DNA from: an uncultured Coriobacteriaceae bacterium
Lineage (GTDB): Bacteria > Actinomycetota > Coriobacteriia > Coriobacteriales > Atopobiaceae
Assembly (NCBI GenBank): GCA_902786015.1
Contig: CADAAU010000022.1
Span: 1-48,176, forward strand
Reading direction: 5' to 3'
Length of the DNA stretch: 48,176 nucleotides
Part shown: positions 7,640-17,330 of the stretch, piece after piece
How the letters are laid out: each line of letters begins with the position of its first letter
How positions within the stretch are numbered: position 1 is the stretch's first letter
The notes under the pieces: generated by a model
What the model saw: only the letters and a program-made list of their open reading frames with translations
The model's database searches: none
What the model was told of the DNA's origin: nothing
Made by a program: the position numbers and the translations under genes

Positions 7640-9232
7640 ATGAAACAGACCCATAAAAGGATCACACTCCCTCCCTTGTTGGTTCTGTGCGTTTTGATCG
7701 TTGCATCACTAATCGTTGTGCTGCCGGGACCGGCTCCTCGCGCGTTGGCAGAGGACAGCAAGGGGTCAAGCGGCAAGCCCTCCTCGACCCTCGAGTTCCA
7801 GACCGCCAACGAGATCATTGGAAAGAGGCTTGGAGGGCTAGCCGGCACAGCGTTCGATACCATCTTGCAAGATAACTACAAGGGAATCTCGCAGGGCGAC
7901 TTCTCGTACTTTAACAGCAACGCCGAGATCATCCAGGCTCTCAAAAGCAGCAAGGTCGACGCAATGATCACCGACCTGCCCATAGCGCAACTTGCCGTAA
8001 GCAAGAACGAGGGAATCGGCATCATGCCCGAGGCGCTCGTGGAGGATCACTATGGCCTTGGCCTTGTAAAGGACAGCCCCTATACAGAGAAGCTCAATGA
8101 GCGCATTACCGCCTATCGTGCGGACGGAACGATCGAGAAGCTCTACCAAAAGTGGACGAGGTCTGACGATTCTGCCAAGACTTTGCCCGAACAGGATTGG
8201 AAAACTCCCAACGGAACCCTCGTTGTGGCAGTTTCCCCCGACACCGAACCCATGACGTATCAGGTCGGCGACAAGCCAACGGGGATGTGCGTCGATCTGC
8301 TGTTGCATATAGCTTGTGATTTGGGATATGGCCTAGAGATCCACCCCACAGCATCGGCCTCGCTCATTGCCGAAATCCAATCGGGTAAGGCCGACATTGC
8401 CGCGACCTGCATCTCCATAACCGAAGAGCGCAAAAAGACGATCGACTTGACCGTGCCCTTCTACGACGGCGGAATCGTGGCAATCGTGCGCGACACGGCC
8501 GGTTCAGGCAAAGAAGAAAACTTCTTTGAGGGACTTGCAAAAAGCTTCGAGCGCACCTTCATAACCGAGAACCGCTGGCAGCTCATCCTCGGCGGCTTGG
8601 GTGTCACGCTGCTCATCTCGGTAATCTCGGGCGCGGCAGGTCTCGCCTTGGGCTTTTTGTTTGTGTTGCTCCGCCGCAAGAAGGAGGGCGGCCTCGCCAA
8701 CAAGCTCATCAGCCTCCTCGAGAAGCTTTTGGGCGGTCTGCCCGTGGTCGTAGTGCTCATGGTGTTCTACTACGTAATCTTTGGCACATTGGAAATCTCG
8801 AGCATCATCGTCGCCATCCTGGCATTTACGCTGCTGTTTGGCGCCGGAACGGGATCGACCATGTGGCACGCCATCCGTGCCGTTGACGCCGGTCAGTCAG
8901 AAGCGGGACGCGCGCTGGGTCTTGGCGACCGCGACACGTTCTTCCTCGTGGTCTTGCCGCAGGCGGCCCGCAATTTTGCCCCGACCCTCTTGGCGTCGTT
9001 CGTGGGCCTCATCAAGGACACCTCGATCGTTGGATACATCGCAGTTCAGGACCTTACGCGCGCGGGCGACCTTATTCGAGCCCGCACCATGGAGGCCTTC
9101 TTCCCGCTCGTCGCCATCGCCATCATATATTTTGCACTTTGCCGCCTCATCGCCTGGTTGCTTAATCGTCTGGTCATCAAGAAGCTCGAGCCCAAGGACG
9201 GCCCGCGCACCATAAAGGGGGTTGAGCTGTAA
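7640..9232 (+). CDS. Amino-acid ABC transporter, fused binding protein and permease (cassette A)
   Basis: A 530-residue fusion predicted to capture a polar amino acid and form the membrane channel. A signal/anchor segment occupies about 12-37 (ending near APRALAEDS). Residues about 50-170 resemble the C-terminal part of a family 3 solute-binding domain (ending YQKWTRSDDS). Residues about 180-290 start a second binding domain (NGTLVVAVSPDTEPM, then GMCVDLLLHIACDLGYGLEI). The permease covers about 310-520, with about five helices and the EAA-type loop EAGRALGLGDRDTFFLVVLPQA. ATG 7640 has AAGGA upstream; a TTG 39 nt earlier lacks one. It is a close paralogue of the protein at 18741, including the shared linker LPEQDW. 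Its ATPase gene, which should follow at once, is only a remnant. Confidence 0.88.
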   Translation: MKQTHKRITLPPLLVLCVLIVASLIVVLPGPAPRALAEDSKGSSGKPSSTLEFQTANEIIGKRLGGLAGTAFDTILQDNYKGISQGDFSYFNSNAEIIQALKSSKVDAMITDLPIAQLAVSKNEGIGIMPEALVEDHYGLGLVKDSPYTEKLNERITAYRADGTIEKLYQKWTRSDDSAKTLPEQDWKTPNGTLVVAVSPDTEPMTYQVGDKPTGMCVDLLLHIACDLGYGLEIHPTASASLIAEIQSGKADIAATCISITEERKKTIDLTVPFYDGGIVAIVRDTAGSGKEENFFEGLAKSFERTFITENRWQLILGGLGVTLLISVISGAAGLALGFLFVLLRRKKEGGLANKLISLLEKLLGGLPVVVVLMVFYYVIFGTLEISSIIVAILAFTLLFGAGTGSTMWHAIRAVDAGQSEAGRALGLGDRDTFFLVVLPQAARNFAPTLLASFVGLIKDTSIVGYIAVQDLTRAGDLIRARTMEAFFPLVAIAIIYFALCRLIAWLLNRLVIKKLEPKDGPRTIKGVEL

Positions 9233-9279
9233 TGAGCCTCATCGAAGTCAAGCACCTGCGCAAGATGGGCATGCAATAG
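9232..9279 (+). pseudogene. Remnant of the cassette A ABC ATPase gene
   Basis: The TAATG junction and the first 11 codons (MSLIEVKHLRK) match the start of the intact ATPase at 20321 (MSLIEVSHLRK). The frame then jumps directly to MGM and stops after 15 codons. In the intact gene MGM occurs about 70 codons later (RQKMGMVFQ), and both sites share the word AAGATGGGCATG. This looks like a deletion that joined codon 11 to the MGM region and then lost the rest. A palindromic repeat begins 25 nt downstream. Cassette A may now depend on the ATPase of cassette B. Confidence 0.8.
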
Positions 9280-9303
9280 GTCCTCCCATCGGGTGATCGA
9301 GAA

Positions 9304-9336
9304 GTGGAGCGGAGTTCCCCGGGAACTCCGCTCCAC
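9304..9336. repeat. Palindromic repeat family R, copy 1 (short form)
   Basis: GTGGAGCGGAGTTCCC (9304-9319) and GGGAACTCCGCTCCAC (9321-9336) are perfect 16-bp arms around a single C. The GTTCCC..GGGAAC core and the GTGGA-type ends relate it to the longer copies near 17235, 33199, 40431 and 48138. It sits at the scar of the lost ATPase gene. Confidence 0.8.
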
Positions 9337-9398
9337 AAACCGTTCATTTGCGCCTGCTTTTGATATGATTCCCATGGAACTCTACTATGGAGGATCGT

Positions 9399-10274
9399 AT
9401 GTCAAGAAAATCTATGCTCATGAGCATACTGCTCTCGGTAACAATCGCGCTCTCGGCGCTTTGCGGATGCTCGTGGATGGGTGCTCCGGCTACGACCGAG
9501 GAGCTGCTCATTCGTTACGTTGCCAACGAGAACGTAAGCAACTTCAACATGAAAGCCGACGCCAACCTCAGCGTCACAGCTTTGGGAGTCCACGCAAAGA
9601 TTCCCATTCATGCGGACTTCGACGCAACGACAAACGCGGCGCACGGCACCATAACCGTCGACCTCTCGACGCTCGACACAAGGGATTATGCAATGGAGGT
9701 CTACGCCGAGCAGCGCGACCAGTCCATCATATGCTATCTGAGCAGCCTCAAGGAGGATGGCACCCCAACCACGTGGAAGTGCTGGACCATCGACATGACC
9801 TCTTCGATTGACGTCTCGACACTTGCGGAACTTCTGCAGTCATCCGAGCTCACGGTACTCGCAAAGGACTCCGACGAGAAGGTGCGCTATGAGCTGACCG
9901 TGCCTTCCGAGACGGTGCTCAACACGACCTTCAAGCTCCTAAAGAACTCCGTGGAGGTTGCCGGAATGGACGAGCAGGCCTTCATCGACGCAATGGGCAC
10001 CGACAAGTATCGTGTCGACTTTACGGAGGACTGCCTCATACGCTCCATCGCGACGGGTGCCTCGCTCAACCTAAAGAGCGCAGAGACCAACAACGTGCCG
10101 GTAAAGATCGCGATGGACGTCAATGCCGTCTTTGACGACTACGGCACAAAAGACGCCAGCCAAACGACCGTTCCCGACGATGTTCGCGAGAATGCCACGC
10201 CCACAGACGTTCCCGTCGACATAATAGAAGTCATTGGAGCTGACAGCCCCCTCGCGGGTGCCGTCGCACATTAG
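9399..10274 (+). CDS. Putative lipoprotein of unknown function
   Basis: A 291-residue secreted lipoprotein. A lipoprotein signal covers residues 1-23, with a lipobox at about LCGC. ATG 9399 is supported by GGAGG 5 nt upstream. The mature part is polar and beta-rich, with repeated strand-like segments (FNMKADANLSVTALGVHAKIPIHADFDATT, read in pieces) reminiscent of LolA/LppX-type or DUF6612-like lipoproteins. That resemblance is by pattern only and I do not assign a function. It is followed 47 nt later by two YhgE/Pip genes on the same strand, so the three may form one envelope-related transcript. Confidence 0.8.
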   Translation: MSRKSMLMSILLSVTIALSALCGCSWMGAPATTEELLIRYVANENVSNFNMKADANLSVTALGVHAKIPIHADFDATTNAAHGTITVDLSTLDTRDYAMEVYAEQRDQSIICYLSSLKEDGTPTTWKCWTIDMTSSIDVSTLAELLQSSELTVLAKDSDEKVRYELTVPSETVLNTTFKLLKNSVEVAGMDEQAFIDAMGTDKYRVDFTEDCLIRSIATGASLNLKSAETNNVPVKIAMDVNAVFDDYGTKDASQTTVPDDVRENATPTDVPVDIIEVIGADSPLAGAVAH

Positions 10275-10321
10275 CTCTTTCCGCCACAAACGAGCGCCAA
10301 ACCAAAAGAGGGTGATACACA

Positions 10322-13051
10322 TTGACTAAGTCCCTATCCATCTTTCGTCGCGACCTCCTCCGGCTGCTGCGAAATCCCATCGCGCTGATGATCGCGCTGG
10401 GCATTTGCGTCGTGCCCTGCCTTTACGCGTGGATCAACATCGCCGCAAACTGGGACCCGTACGAGAACACGAGCGACATACGTGTCGCCGTGGTGAACGA
10501 GGACACGTCCCAATCGCTGCCGGGCATGGGCGACATGTGCGTCGGCGACATGCTCGTCGAGAAGCTCGCCGAAAACGACGCGATCGGCTGGCAGTTCGTG
10601 GGCGAGGACGAGGCCCTCGAAAACGTGCGCTCCGGCAAATTCTATGCGGCCATCATCATTCCTGACGACTTTACAAAGAGCCTCACGGGCATCCTAAACG
10701 GCCACATCGAGAAGGCGCACCTCAAGTACTATGTGAACGAGAAGGTCAATGCCATCGCGCCCAAGGTCACCGACACGGGCGCCTCGACCATCGAGTCGCA
10801 GGTAGGCAGCCAGTTCATCTCCACTGCGGGCGGGGTGATTGCCGAGAAGCTCGGTGGCGTTACCAGCAAGCTGGCCGATAAGGCCGAGAAGGCCACCACC
10901 AGCATTGCAAACGCGCTCTCGGAGGCGCGCACCAAACTCGATGGCGTGGACAGCAAGCTCGGGGACGTCTCCACTAAGCTGGAGAACGCCACGAAGGCCC
11001 TTCAGGACGCTGCCGACAAGCTGTCTGGCTATGATGGAAAGGGCGCCGAGACCAGCGACGCCCTCAACGACGTGCTCAACAACTTCGAAAACACGCGAGA
11101 GAACGCGCGCAACCTCCTCTCTGACATCAACTCGACGCTCGGCGACGGCGCGTCAGCCATCTCGGAACTCTCGTCCCAGGCAAACTACGACGTCTCGTCG
11201 ATTGCGGGCGACATAGCCGCCGCTCAGTCCGAGGTCGACGCCGCCATCCGCGCACTCGAAACGGACCTCACCGACAACAAGGCGCTTACGGGCAAGATCA
11301 AGCAGACCATTGACGTCGACATTAGCTCTACGAGCGACAGCTCCAAGACCGTGTTCGTCGACCTGCAAGACGAACTGAACAAGGAATACGATGCCATGGT
11401 CCAGATCACCGACGCCGAGCAGGCAAAGATCGACGAGCTGCGCGCCATCGGTGACAAGCTCAAGACCGCAGCCGACGAGGTTCGGGGATTCTCTCAATCC
11501 ATCAACAACAAGGTGCAGGACTCCCTGGGAATCATCCAAAATGCCCAGAACAGCGCCGTAAGCACCAGTCTCCTGCAAGTGAGCGAGGCGCTCGACACGT
11601 ACGTGAGCATCGCGCAGCAGCTGAGCACCGCCATGCGGGGAATCGACCCCATCATCTCGCAGATCGTTACCATCGGCCGCGAGCTTTCGAGCACGTTGGA
11701 TCAGGCCGACAACGCCCTAGCGGGAACACGCACGGCCATGGGCGACCTGACGTCAGACCTCGCCGCACTCGAGGGCGAGATATCCGCCATCCAGGCCTCG
11801 CAGGAGTGGGAGCTCCTCAAGGGCTACACCACCACGAACCCCGAGGGCGTAAAGGACTTCCTCTCTGCCCCCGTCACCATAAACGAGAACCGCCTGTATC
11901 CCATGGCCAACTACGCCAGCGGCGTCGCGCCGTTCTTTACGAGCCTCGCGCTTTGGGTCGGTGGCATTGCCCTCGTGGCCATCTTTAAGCTAGAGGTAGA
12001 CGAGGAAGAGGTCGGCAAGGTTCGGCCGTGGCAGGCCTACTTCGGGCGTTGGCTGCTCTTTGTGCTGCTGGGAATCCTGCAGGCGATCATCTGCTGCACG
12101 GGGGACCTGTTCCTCGGCATTCAATGCGACTATCCCATAGCGTTCTTCCTTTCGGCAATTGTCACCTCGTTCTCGTTTGTTAACATCATCTTTGCGCTTT
12201 CGGTGGCGTTCAAGCATCTGGGCAAGGCGCTCGCCTTCACCCTCATCATCCTGCAGGTACCGGGCTCGTCGGGTATGTATCCCATCGAGATGATGCCGCC
12301 GTTCTTCCAGGCAATTGGCCCATGGCTTCCCTTCACCTACTCCAACAACGCCATGCGCGAGGCCATTGCGGGCTTCTATGGCACCAACCTGGCCCACAAT
12401 ATCCTCATGCTCCTCCTGTTCGTGGTGCCCTCACTGCTCATCGGAGTCAGCGCGCGCAGCCATCTGGTCAACATCAACTCGCTCTTTGACCGGCGCCTCC
12501 GCGAGACCGATCACCTCATGGTGAGCGAGCCCGTGGCCATAGAGGACGATCGCTTCCGCCTAGCCACCGTCGTCAAGGCCATCCGAGCCCCGCAGGAGTA
12601 TCGCGAGATAGTCGAACGACGCAGCGCATCCTTCGAGAAAGCGTATCCAAAGCTCGTGCGCCGTGGCGTCATAGCGCTCTTTGCGGTGCCCCTCTGCCTC
12701 TTTGCCCTCGCGCTCGCGCTTGACGCGAAGCTGCCGATCGTCGGATGCCTCGTGGTGTTCCTCGTGTGCGTATATGTTTTCCTCATCGTGGTCGAGTACT
12801 TCCACGACCGAATCGCGCACAAGAAGGCACTTACCAACCTCTCGCCGGGAGAGCTCGACGACGTACTTGCCGACACCCTGCGCGACGAACTCATGCCGTA
12901 CGCATCCATCGACGCGCTTTTGGAGATGAGGGGTGCACGCCAAGAAAAGAAGCACCACGGAAAGCTTCTTCAGCACATCGAAGAACGTTCGAATCTGCGA
13001 CACAAGACCGAGGCAGACGCAGAGGTCTCGGAAGGAGGTGATGAGCAGTGA
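10322..13051 (+). CDS. YhgE/Pip family membrane protein with C-terminal extension
   Basis: A 909-residue member of the phage-infection-protein/YhgE family. It has one N-terminal helix (about 18-38, with the family motif LYAWINIAANWDPY), then a long extracellular coiled-coil region (about 180-510) of heptad-like Ala/Leu/Asp segments, then an ABC-2-type membrane domain with about five or six helices (about 535-720). Residues 720-909 are extra compared with the next gene: a soluble linker, two more helices (about 783-830) and a basic tail. The start is TTG 10322 with GAGGGTG upstream. The stop overlaps the next start by 4 nt. Members act in ESX/T7-like secretion or serve as phage receptors in some bacteria; the role here is unknown. 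Confidence 0.88.
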   Translation: MTKSLSIFRRDLLRLLRNPIALMIALGICVVPCLYAWINIAANWDPYENTSDIRVAVVNEDTSQSLPGMGDMCVGDMLVEKLAENDAIGWQFVGEDEALENVRSGKFYAAIIIPDDFTKSLTGILNGHIEKAHLKYYVNEKVNAIAPKVTDTGASTIESQVGSQFISTAGGVIAEKLGGVTSKLADKAEKATTSIANALSEARTKLDGVDSKLGDVSTKLENATKALQDAADKLSGYDGKGAETSDALNDVLNNFENTRENARNLLSDINSTLGDGASAISELSSQANYDVSSIAGDIAAAQSEVDAAIRALETDLTDNKALTGKIKQTIDVDISSTSDSSKTVFVDLQDELNKEYDAMVQITDAEQAKIDELRAIGDKLKTAADEVRGFSQSINNKVQDSLGIIQNAQNSAVSTSLLQVSEALDTYVSIAQQLSTAMRGIDPIISQIVTIGRELSSTLDQADNALAGTRTAMGDLTSDLAALEGEISAIQASQEWELLKGYTTTNPEGVKDFLSAPVTINENRLYPMANYASGVAPFFTSLALWVGGIALVAIFKLEVDEEEVGKVRPWQAYFGRWLLFVLLGILQAIICCTGDLFLGIQCDYPIAFFLSAIVTSFSFVNIIFALSVAFKHLGKALAFTLIILQVPGSSGMYPIEMMPPFFQAIGPWLPFTYSNNAMREAIAGFYGTNLAHNILMLLLFVVPSLLIGVSARSHLVNINSLFDRRLRETDHLMVSEPVAIEDDRFRLATVVKAIRAPQEYREIVERRSASFEKAYPKLVRRGVIALFAVPLCLFALALALDAKLPIVGCLVVFLVCVYVFLIVVEYFHDRIAHKKALTNLSPGELDDVLADTLRDELMPYASIDALLEMRGARQEKKHHGKLLQHIEERSNLRHKTEADAEVSEGGDEQ

Positions 13052-15279
13052 GTCGCATCATCGCCATCATAAAACGTGACTTCCTGCACGTTCGCGGCAA
13101 CGCCATCGCGCTGCTCGTATGCATGGGCCTAGCCATCATGCCATCATTCTACGCCTGGTTCAACATCGCGGGCGGCTGGGACCCCTATGGCAACACCAGC
13201 CAGGTAAAGGTCGCGCTCGCAAACTCCGACGAAGGCGTCAAGGGCAGCATCGTGCCCTTCAACGTGAACGTGGGCGAACGAGTGGTAACGTCGCTCACCG
13301 GCAGCGAGAAGATCGGCTACGTCGTCACCAGTGAGGACGAGGCCATAGACGGCGTGCGCTCGGGCGAGTACTACGCGGCAGTCGTCATCCCAAAGAACTT
13401 CTCGTCCAACCTGCTGAGCGTCCTCACAAAGACGCCCACGCACCCGCAGCTTGACTATTACGTGAACGAGAAGCGCAATCCCATCGCATCCATCGTGACC
13501 GGCAAGGCGTCGGGCTCCGTGCAAAGCATGATCGACACGGGCTTTACCGAGGCGGTGACAGAGGTTGCCACCGACCTCTTTGGCGAGATGTCCAGCCTGC
13601 TCGACGACGAGGGTATGCTCACCGCCGCCTCTGGCCTCAGCAACGCGCTTGACCATTCGCTCAATTCCATGAGGAGCTCGGCCGATGACGTCCGCGCGTA
13701 CGCGGGAGTCCTGACTTCGGTGCGCGGAATCATGCAGTCGTCGGCCTCCCTCTTTGGCGAGGGATCCGCATCGCTTTCGGCATCCGACCTCCTGCGCCAG
13801 TCGGCCGACGGCGTGCAGCAGTTCAACGACGCCGCGACCACGGCAAAAGAGGCCGCTTCGTCGGCGATAGATGCCGGCGCTAACTCCGTCCAAGACGTCC
13901 GCGACGCCATCGACAACGCCTTTGAGGTCGCCGACGGAGAGACCGACAAGCTCGTAGATGCGCTCAACAAGGCCAAGGACTTTGCGAATGAGCGCAAGGA
14001 AAGGCTGCAGTCATTCTTGGACGTGACCAAAGGCCTCGACGGAAAGATCGTCGACCTGCAAGGAGACCTTGACCCACAAAAGGTCCCCGTCGACATCAAG
14101 GTCAGTTATACGCTCGAGAACGACCTTTCGGACGTCATCGATCGCGCGGACGATGCCATGGCATACCTCAACGACCTTATTGACACGTGCGACACGACCA
14201 TCAGCGACATCCAAACGTCAAAGACCAACGCTCAGGCCGCGCGCGAGGAGCTGCAGGGGCTTGCAGCGAAGGCCCGCGACGACATCGAGTCCGTTCGCGA
14301 CAACTACAACGACAGGCTCAGCGGATCGTTTGACCACATCGTAGACACCATCAACAACGCCGCCGATCGCGCGGACGAGATCTCGACCGCCATACGGAAC
14401 GAAGCCGAAAAGATTGACCCGCTCCTGGACGAGGCATCCGAAAGCATCAAGGGTCTTGAGGACACGCTCAACAATACCGCCGACAAAATCGATGGCGCGG
14501 CAGACAAGCTCAACGACATTCGAACCAACCTCTCGCAGGCGGCGACCTCGGGCAACGTCGATCTTGTACGCAGCATCCTAGGCACCGATGCCTCGACGCT
14601 CATCAGCTTCCTCTCGGCACCGGTTGAGCTCGAGCGCGAGCCCCTCTACCACGTGGAAAACAACGGCTCGGCCATGACGCCCTACTACACCACGATGGCA
14701 CTGTGGGTGGGTGGCACGCTCATGGGCATCCTGCTGTATGCGGGCCTCTCCAAGAAGGCGCTCGAGGAGACCCGGGCCAGACCGCGGCATGCCTACTTTG
14801 GGCGTCTGGCCTTCTTCTTGGCGCTTGGTGCGATTCAGTCCACCATCCTCCTTCTGGGTGACGTGTACTTCCTGGGCGTGCAATGCGAGCACCCCGTGCT
14901 CTTCTTGCTTACCGGATGGCTCGCCTCTACCGTCTTTATAAACATCATCTACTCTCTGTCCACATCGTTTGGCGACATCGGCAAAGCAGTGGCGGTGTTC
15001 ATCATGGTGGTGCAGGTCGCGGGGTCGGGCGGAACCTTCCCCGTCGAGATGCTTCCCAAGGTGTTCCAGATGGCCTATCCGTTCCTCCCCTTCGTCCATT
15101 CCGAGAACGCCATGCGCTCGGCTATGTTTGGCATATACGGAAACGATTGGCTCATGGAGATAGGCCTGCTCGCGGCGTTCCTCGTGCCCGCCCTCATCTT
15201 GGGCCTGCTGCTGCGCAAGCCGTTCGTCCCCGTCAACGAGTGGATCGAAGAAAAGATGGAAGAAACCAAGCTCATGTAG
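13048..15279 (+). CDS. YhgE/Pip family membrane protein
   Basis: A 743-residue paralogue of the preceding gene with the usual YhgE length and layout. An N-terminal helix carries MPSFYAWFNIAGGWDPYGN. An extracellular coiled coil follows (about 180-505), rich in Asn/Asp/Ala helical repeats. The C-terminal domain (about 535-730) has about six helices and the GSGGTFPVEMLP motif; the upstream paralogue has GSSGMYPIEMMP at the same place. The start is GTG 13048 with a near-perfect AAGGAGGTGA ribosome binding site inside the upstream gene; the two genes overlap by GTGA, so they are almost certainly co-translated and may form a heteromeric complex. A terminator follows. Confidence 0.9.
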   Translation: MSRIIAIIKRDFLHVRGNAIALLVCMGLAIMPSFYAWFNIAGGWDPYGNTSQVKVALANSDEGVKGSIVPFNVNVGERVVTSLTGSEKIGYVVTSEDEAIDGVRSGEYYAAVVIPKNFSSNLLSVLTKTPTHPQLDYYVNEKRNPIASIVTGKASGSVQSMIDTGFTEAVTEVATDLFGEMSSLLDDEGMLTAASGLSNALDHSLNSMRSSADDVRAYAGVLTSVRGIMQSSASLFGEGSASLSASDLLRQSADGVQQFNDAATTAKEAASSAIDAGANSVQDVRDAIDNAFEVADGETDKLVDALNKAKDFANERKERLQSFLDVTKGLDGKIVDLQGDLDPQKVPVDIKVSYTLENDLSDVIDRADDAMAYLNDLIDTCDTTISDIQTSKTNAQAAREELQGLAAKARDDIESVRDNYNDRLSGSFDHIVDTINNAADRADEISTAIRNEAEKIDPLLDEASESIKGLEDTLNNTADKIDGAADKLNDIRTNLSQAATSGNVDLVRSILGTDASTLISFLSAPVELEREPLYHVENNGSAMTPYYTTMALWVGGTLMGILLYAGLSKKALEETRARPRHAYFGRLAFFLALGAIQSTILLLGDVYFLGVQCEHPVLFLLTGWLASTVFINIIYSLSTSFGDIGKAVAVFIMVVQVAGSGGTFPVEMLPKVFQMAYPFLPFVHSENAMRSAMFGIYGNDWLMEIGLLAAFLVPALILGLLLRKPFVPVNEWIEEKMEETKLM

Positions 15280-15300
15280 CGAGTCATACGCCAACCAAAC

Positions 15301-15344
15301 GGCTGCCGCCCCTTCGCCACGAGCGTGACGGAGGGGCGGCAGCC
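15301..15344. terminator. Bidirectional terminator between yhgE-like and ubiB-like genes
   Basis: GGCTGCCGCCCC (15301-15312) pairs with GGGGCGGCAGCC (15333-15344), followed by TCTTTG. It lies between two convergent genes. Confidence 0.75.
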
Positions 15345-15365
15345 TCTTTGCGCTATGTGGGTTAG

Positions 15366-16988
15366 CTACTTGTCTTTTCTTACGGTGAAGAAGACGTAGA
15401 TCATGAGGGCAAAGCCCACGGCGCCAAAGGCGTAACCCGCGCCGATGAGCGTCTGGTGGCTCGCGCTGGCGCCCGCAGAGCACAGCAGGCACGCACCGAG
15501 GAAGAGTGCCGTGGCCAAGATGGCCAGGATGATGTTGCGCGCCAGATAGTTGGCGGACCTCACCGTCTTTGCGTCCAAGCCAAAGTCACCGCCCATCTTG
15601 AGCTGGCTCTTTTGGAACATGTCGAGCGTCTCGACCGCCTTGGTGGGAAGGCCGGCGAGGTCGTCCACGCCCTGAACGCCCTTCATCAGGAAGGCCTCGA
15701 GCATCCGCTCCAGATTGTCTGGGTCGAAGCCCGTCTTGATGTTGCGGGTAATGCAGTCCATGATGTTCACGCGCGGGGAAAGCGCCTTGATGGTGCCCTC
15801 GATGGTAATGAGGCCACGCGCAAGGTTGGTGAGGAACGGGTCGATGTCGTAGCCCTCGTCCTCCAAGCCGCTCGAGATGGTGTTCAGAAGAGCACCCGTG
15901 TCAAAGCTCTCGAGGTCGGTATCGGCGAACTCATCGACCATACGCTCGCAGGTATCGAGCAACGCACCGTGATCGATGGGCCCGCGCGGCTTGGCAATCT
16001 GCAGTACGCAGCGCTTGAGGTGGTAGGTGTCGTGCTTGACCAAAGCCGTAATGAGGTCGAGCAGCGTCTGACGCTGCTTGGAGGTGACGTAGCCCATCAT
16101 GCCAAAGTCAATCCACTCGAAGCCATCGCCCTGAAGAAGAACGTTGCCAGCATGCGGGTCGGCGTGATAGAAGCCGTCCTCCAGAATCTGTGCGACGTAG
16201 TTATCGGCGAGTAGGTTGCCCAGGCGGTCGCGCTCCTCGTCAGAGAGCGTCTCGACGTACTCGGTTTCGCCAACCTCGTGACCAGCAGCAAACTCCTCGG
16301 TAAGGATGGCCTCGTTGGAGAGCTCGCTAAAGCACTTGGGAACGATAACGCCCTCGCGGTCAATGTTGTTGTTGTAGAAGCGAACGAGGTTCTTCTCTTC
16401 GTTGGTAAAGTCGAGCTCAACCGTGGAGGTCTCCTCAAGCTCTTTGACCATGGTCATGAGGTCCATGCCCGCGTCTTGAGGTCCCCTGAACTTCTCGCTT
16501 ACGGTAAGAATCCTCTCGATGAGGGCGAAGTCCTGTGCCACCGTGTCCACGACGCCAGGACGGCGGACCTTTACGGCCACGACCGTTCCGTCCGCAAGCT
16601 CGGCCTTGTGTACCTGACCAATGGAGGCGGCGCCCAAGGGCTTGTCGTCAAAGAAGGCAAACAGCTCGTCGGTGGTAGCGCCCAGGTGTTTCTCGATCTG
16701 AGCGTGTACCGTCGCGGCATCCATGGGCGCCACGCTCGAGCGCAGCTGTGCCAGCGCATCGCAATACTCGACGGGCAGCATGTCTGTGTGGGTGGAGGCA
16801 ATCTGGCCGAGCTTGACGAAGGTGGGGCCGAGATCCTGCAGAATCTCCACCGTCATCTCGGGCGTGAGGCCCTCACTAAAGTCGTAGTTCTTGAGGATGG
16901 CAATGATTTCCTTGCCTCGGGCATTGTAGTCGACCTTATCCTTGGTTTTGCTACGCGCATTTCTGAGCGCTTGCATAAAACCTGCCAT
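15366..16988 (-). CDS. ABC1/UbiB/AarF family kinase-like protein
   Basis: A 540-residue atypical protein-kinase-like ATPase. Family motifs are present in order: the KxGQ helix FVKLGQIASTHTDMLP (about 55-70), the alanine-rich nucleotide loop LGAASIGQVHKAEL, the VAVKVRRPG lysine strand, the catalytic loop YHADPHAGNV, and the metal-binding IDFGMMG. Two C-terminal hydrophobic helices (about 475-530) anchor it to the membrane. In Gram-negatives the family supports ubiquinone synthesis. Here no quinone genes are near, so a role in lipid or isoprenoid handling is only an inference. AAGGGG lies upstream of the ATG. It is transcribed alone. Confidence 0.9.
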   Translation of the reverse strand: MAGFMQALRNARSKTKDKVDYNARGKEIIAILKNYDFSEGLTPEMTVEILQDLGPTFVKLGQIASTHTDMLPVEYCDALAQLRSSVAPMDAATVHAQIEKHLGATTDELFAFFDDKPLGAASIGQVHKAELADGTVVAVKVRRPGVVDTVAQDFALIERILTVSEKFRGPQDAGMDLMTMVKELEETSTVELDFTNEEKNLVRFYNNNIDREGVIVPKCFSELSNEAILTEEFAAGHEVGETEYVETLSDEERDRLGNLLADNYVAQILEDGFYHADPHAGNVLLQGDGFEWIDFGMMGYVTSKQRQTLLDLITALVKHDTYHLKRCVLQIAKPRGPIDHGALLDTCERMVDEFADTDLESFDTGALLNTISSGLEDEGYDIDPFLTNLARGLITIEGTIKALSPRVNIMDCITRNIKTGFDPDNLERMLEAFLMKGVQGVDDLAGLPTKAVETLDMFQKSQLKMGGDFGLDAKTVRSANYLARNIILAILATALFLGACLLCSAGASASHQTLIGAGYAFGAVGFALMIYVFFTVRKDK

Positions 16989-17234
16989 CGTGATACCCCT
17001 TTCAATCGATCACGAATTGTCTTTTGTGCTTCGAAGTCATGGTATAGATTACAATCCGATATTTGTCCAGTCAGATATGCAGGTATTGAAAAGATTACTC
17101 GGATCCGCCCGATTCTTTTCGATCCTTGCGCCAAGTTGACCGGGCAGCTTGAACGCCTTGGACTGCCCACCTTTTCCCACGCCGTGAGCCAGAACCGTTC
17201 ATACTCGATGGCAGACTGTACGATCAGACGGTGA

Positions 17235-17330
17235 GTGGAACAGGGTTCCCGGGGAGCTAGTTCCGCGCGTCGGAGCTAGGCCCGCGACGAGCCCGTACCG
17301 CGGAACAAACTCCTCGGAGACTCTGTTCTA
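17235..17330. repeat. Palindromic repeat family R, copy 2 (decayed)
   Basis: The arm from 17235 (GGAACAGGGTTCCCGGGG, then AGCTAGTTCCGCG) faces a complementary arm at about 17299-17330 (CGCGGAACAAACTCC, then TCGGAGACTCTGTTC) across a 30-nt centre. It has more mismatches than copies 3 and 4. It occupies much of the 460-nt gap 16989-17448, in which I see no gene. A TATAAA -10-like word for the downstream gene lies at 17385. Confidence 0.75.

Noticed and set aside
13144..13893. Minus-strand open frame within the second YhgE gene
   Set aside because: It is a shadow frame of a well-supported membrane protein gene and shows no domain or ribosome binding site.
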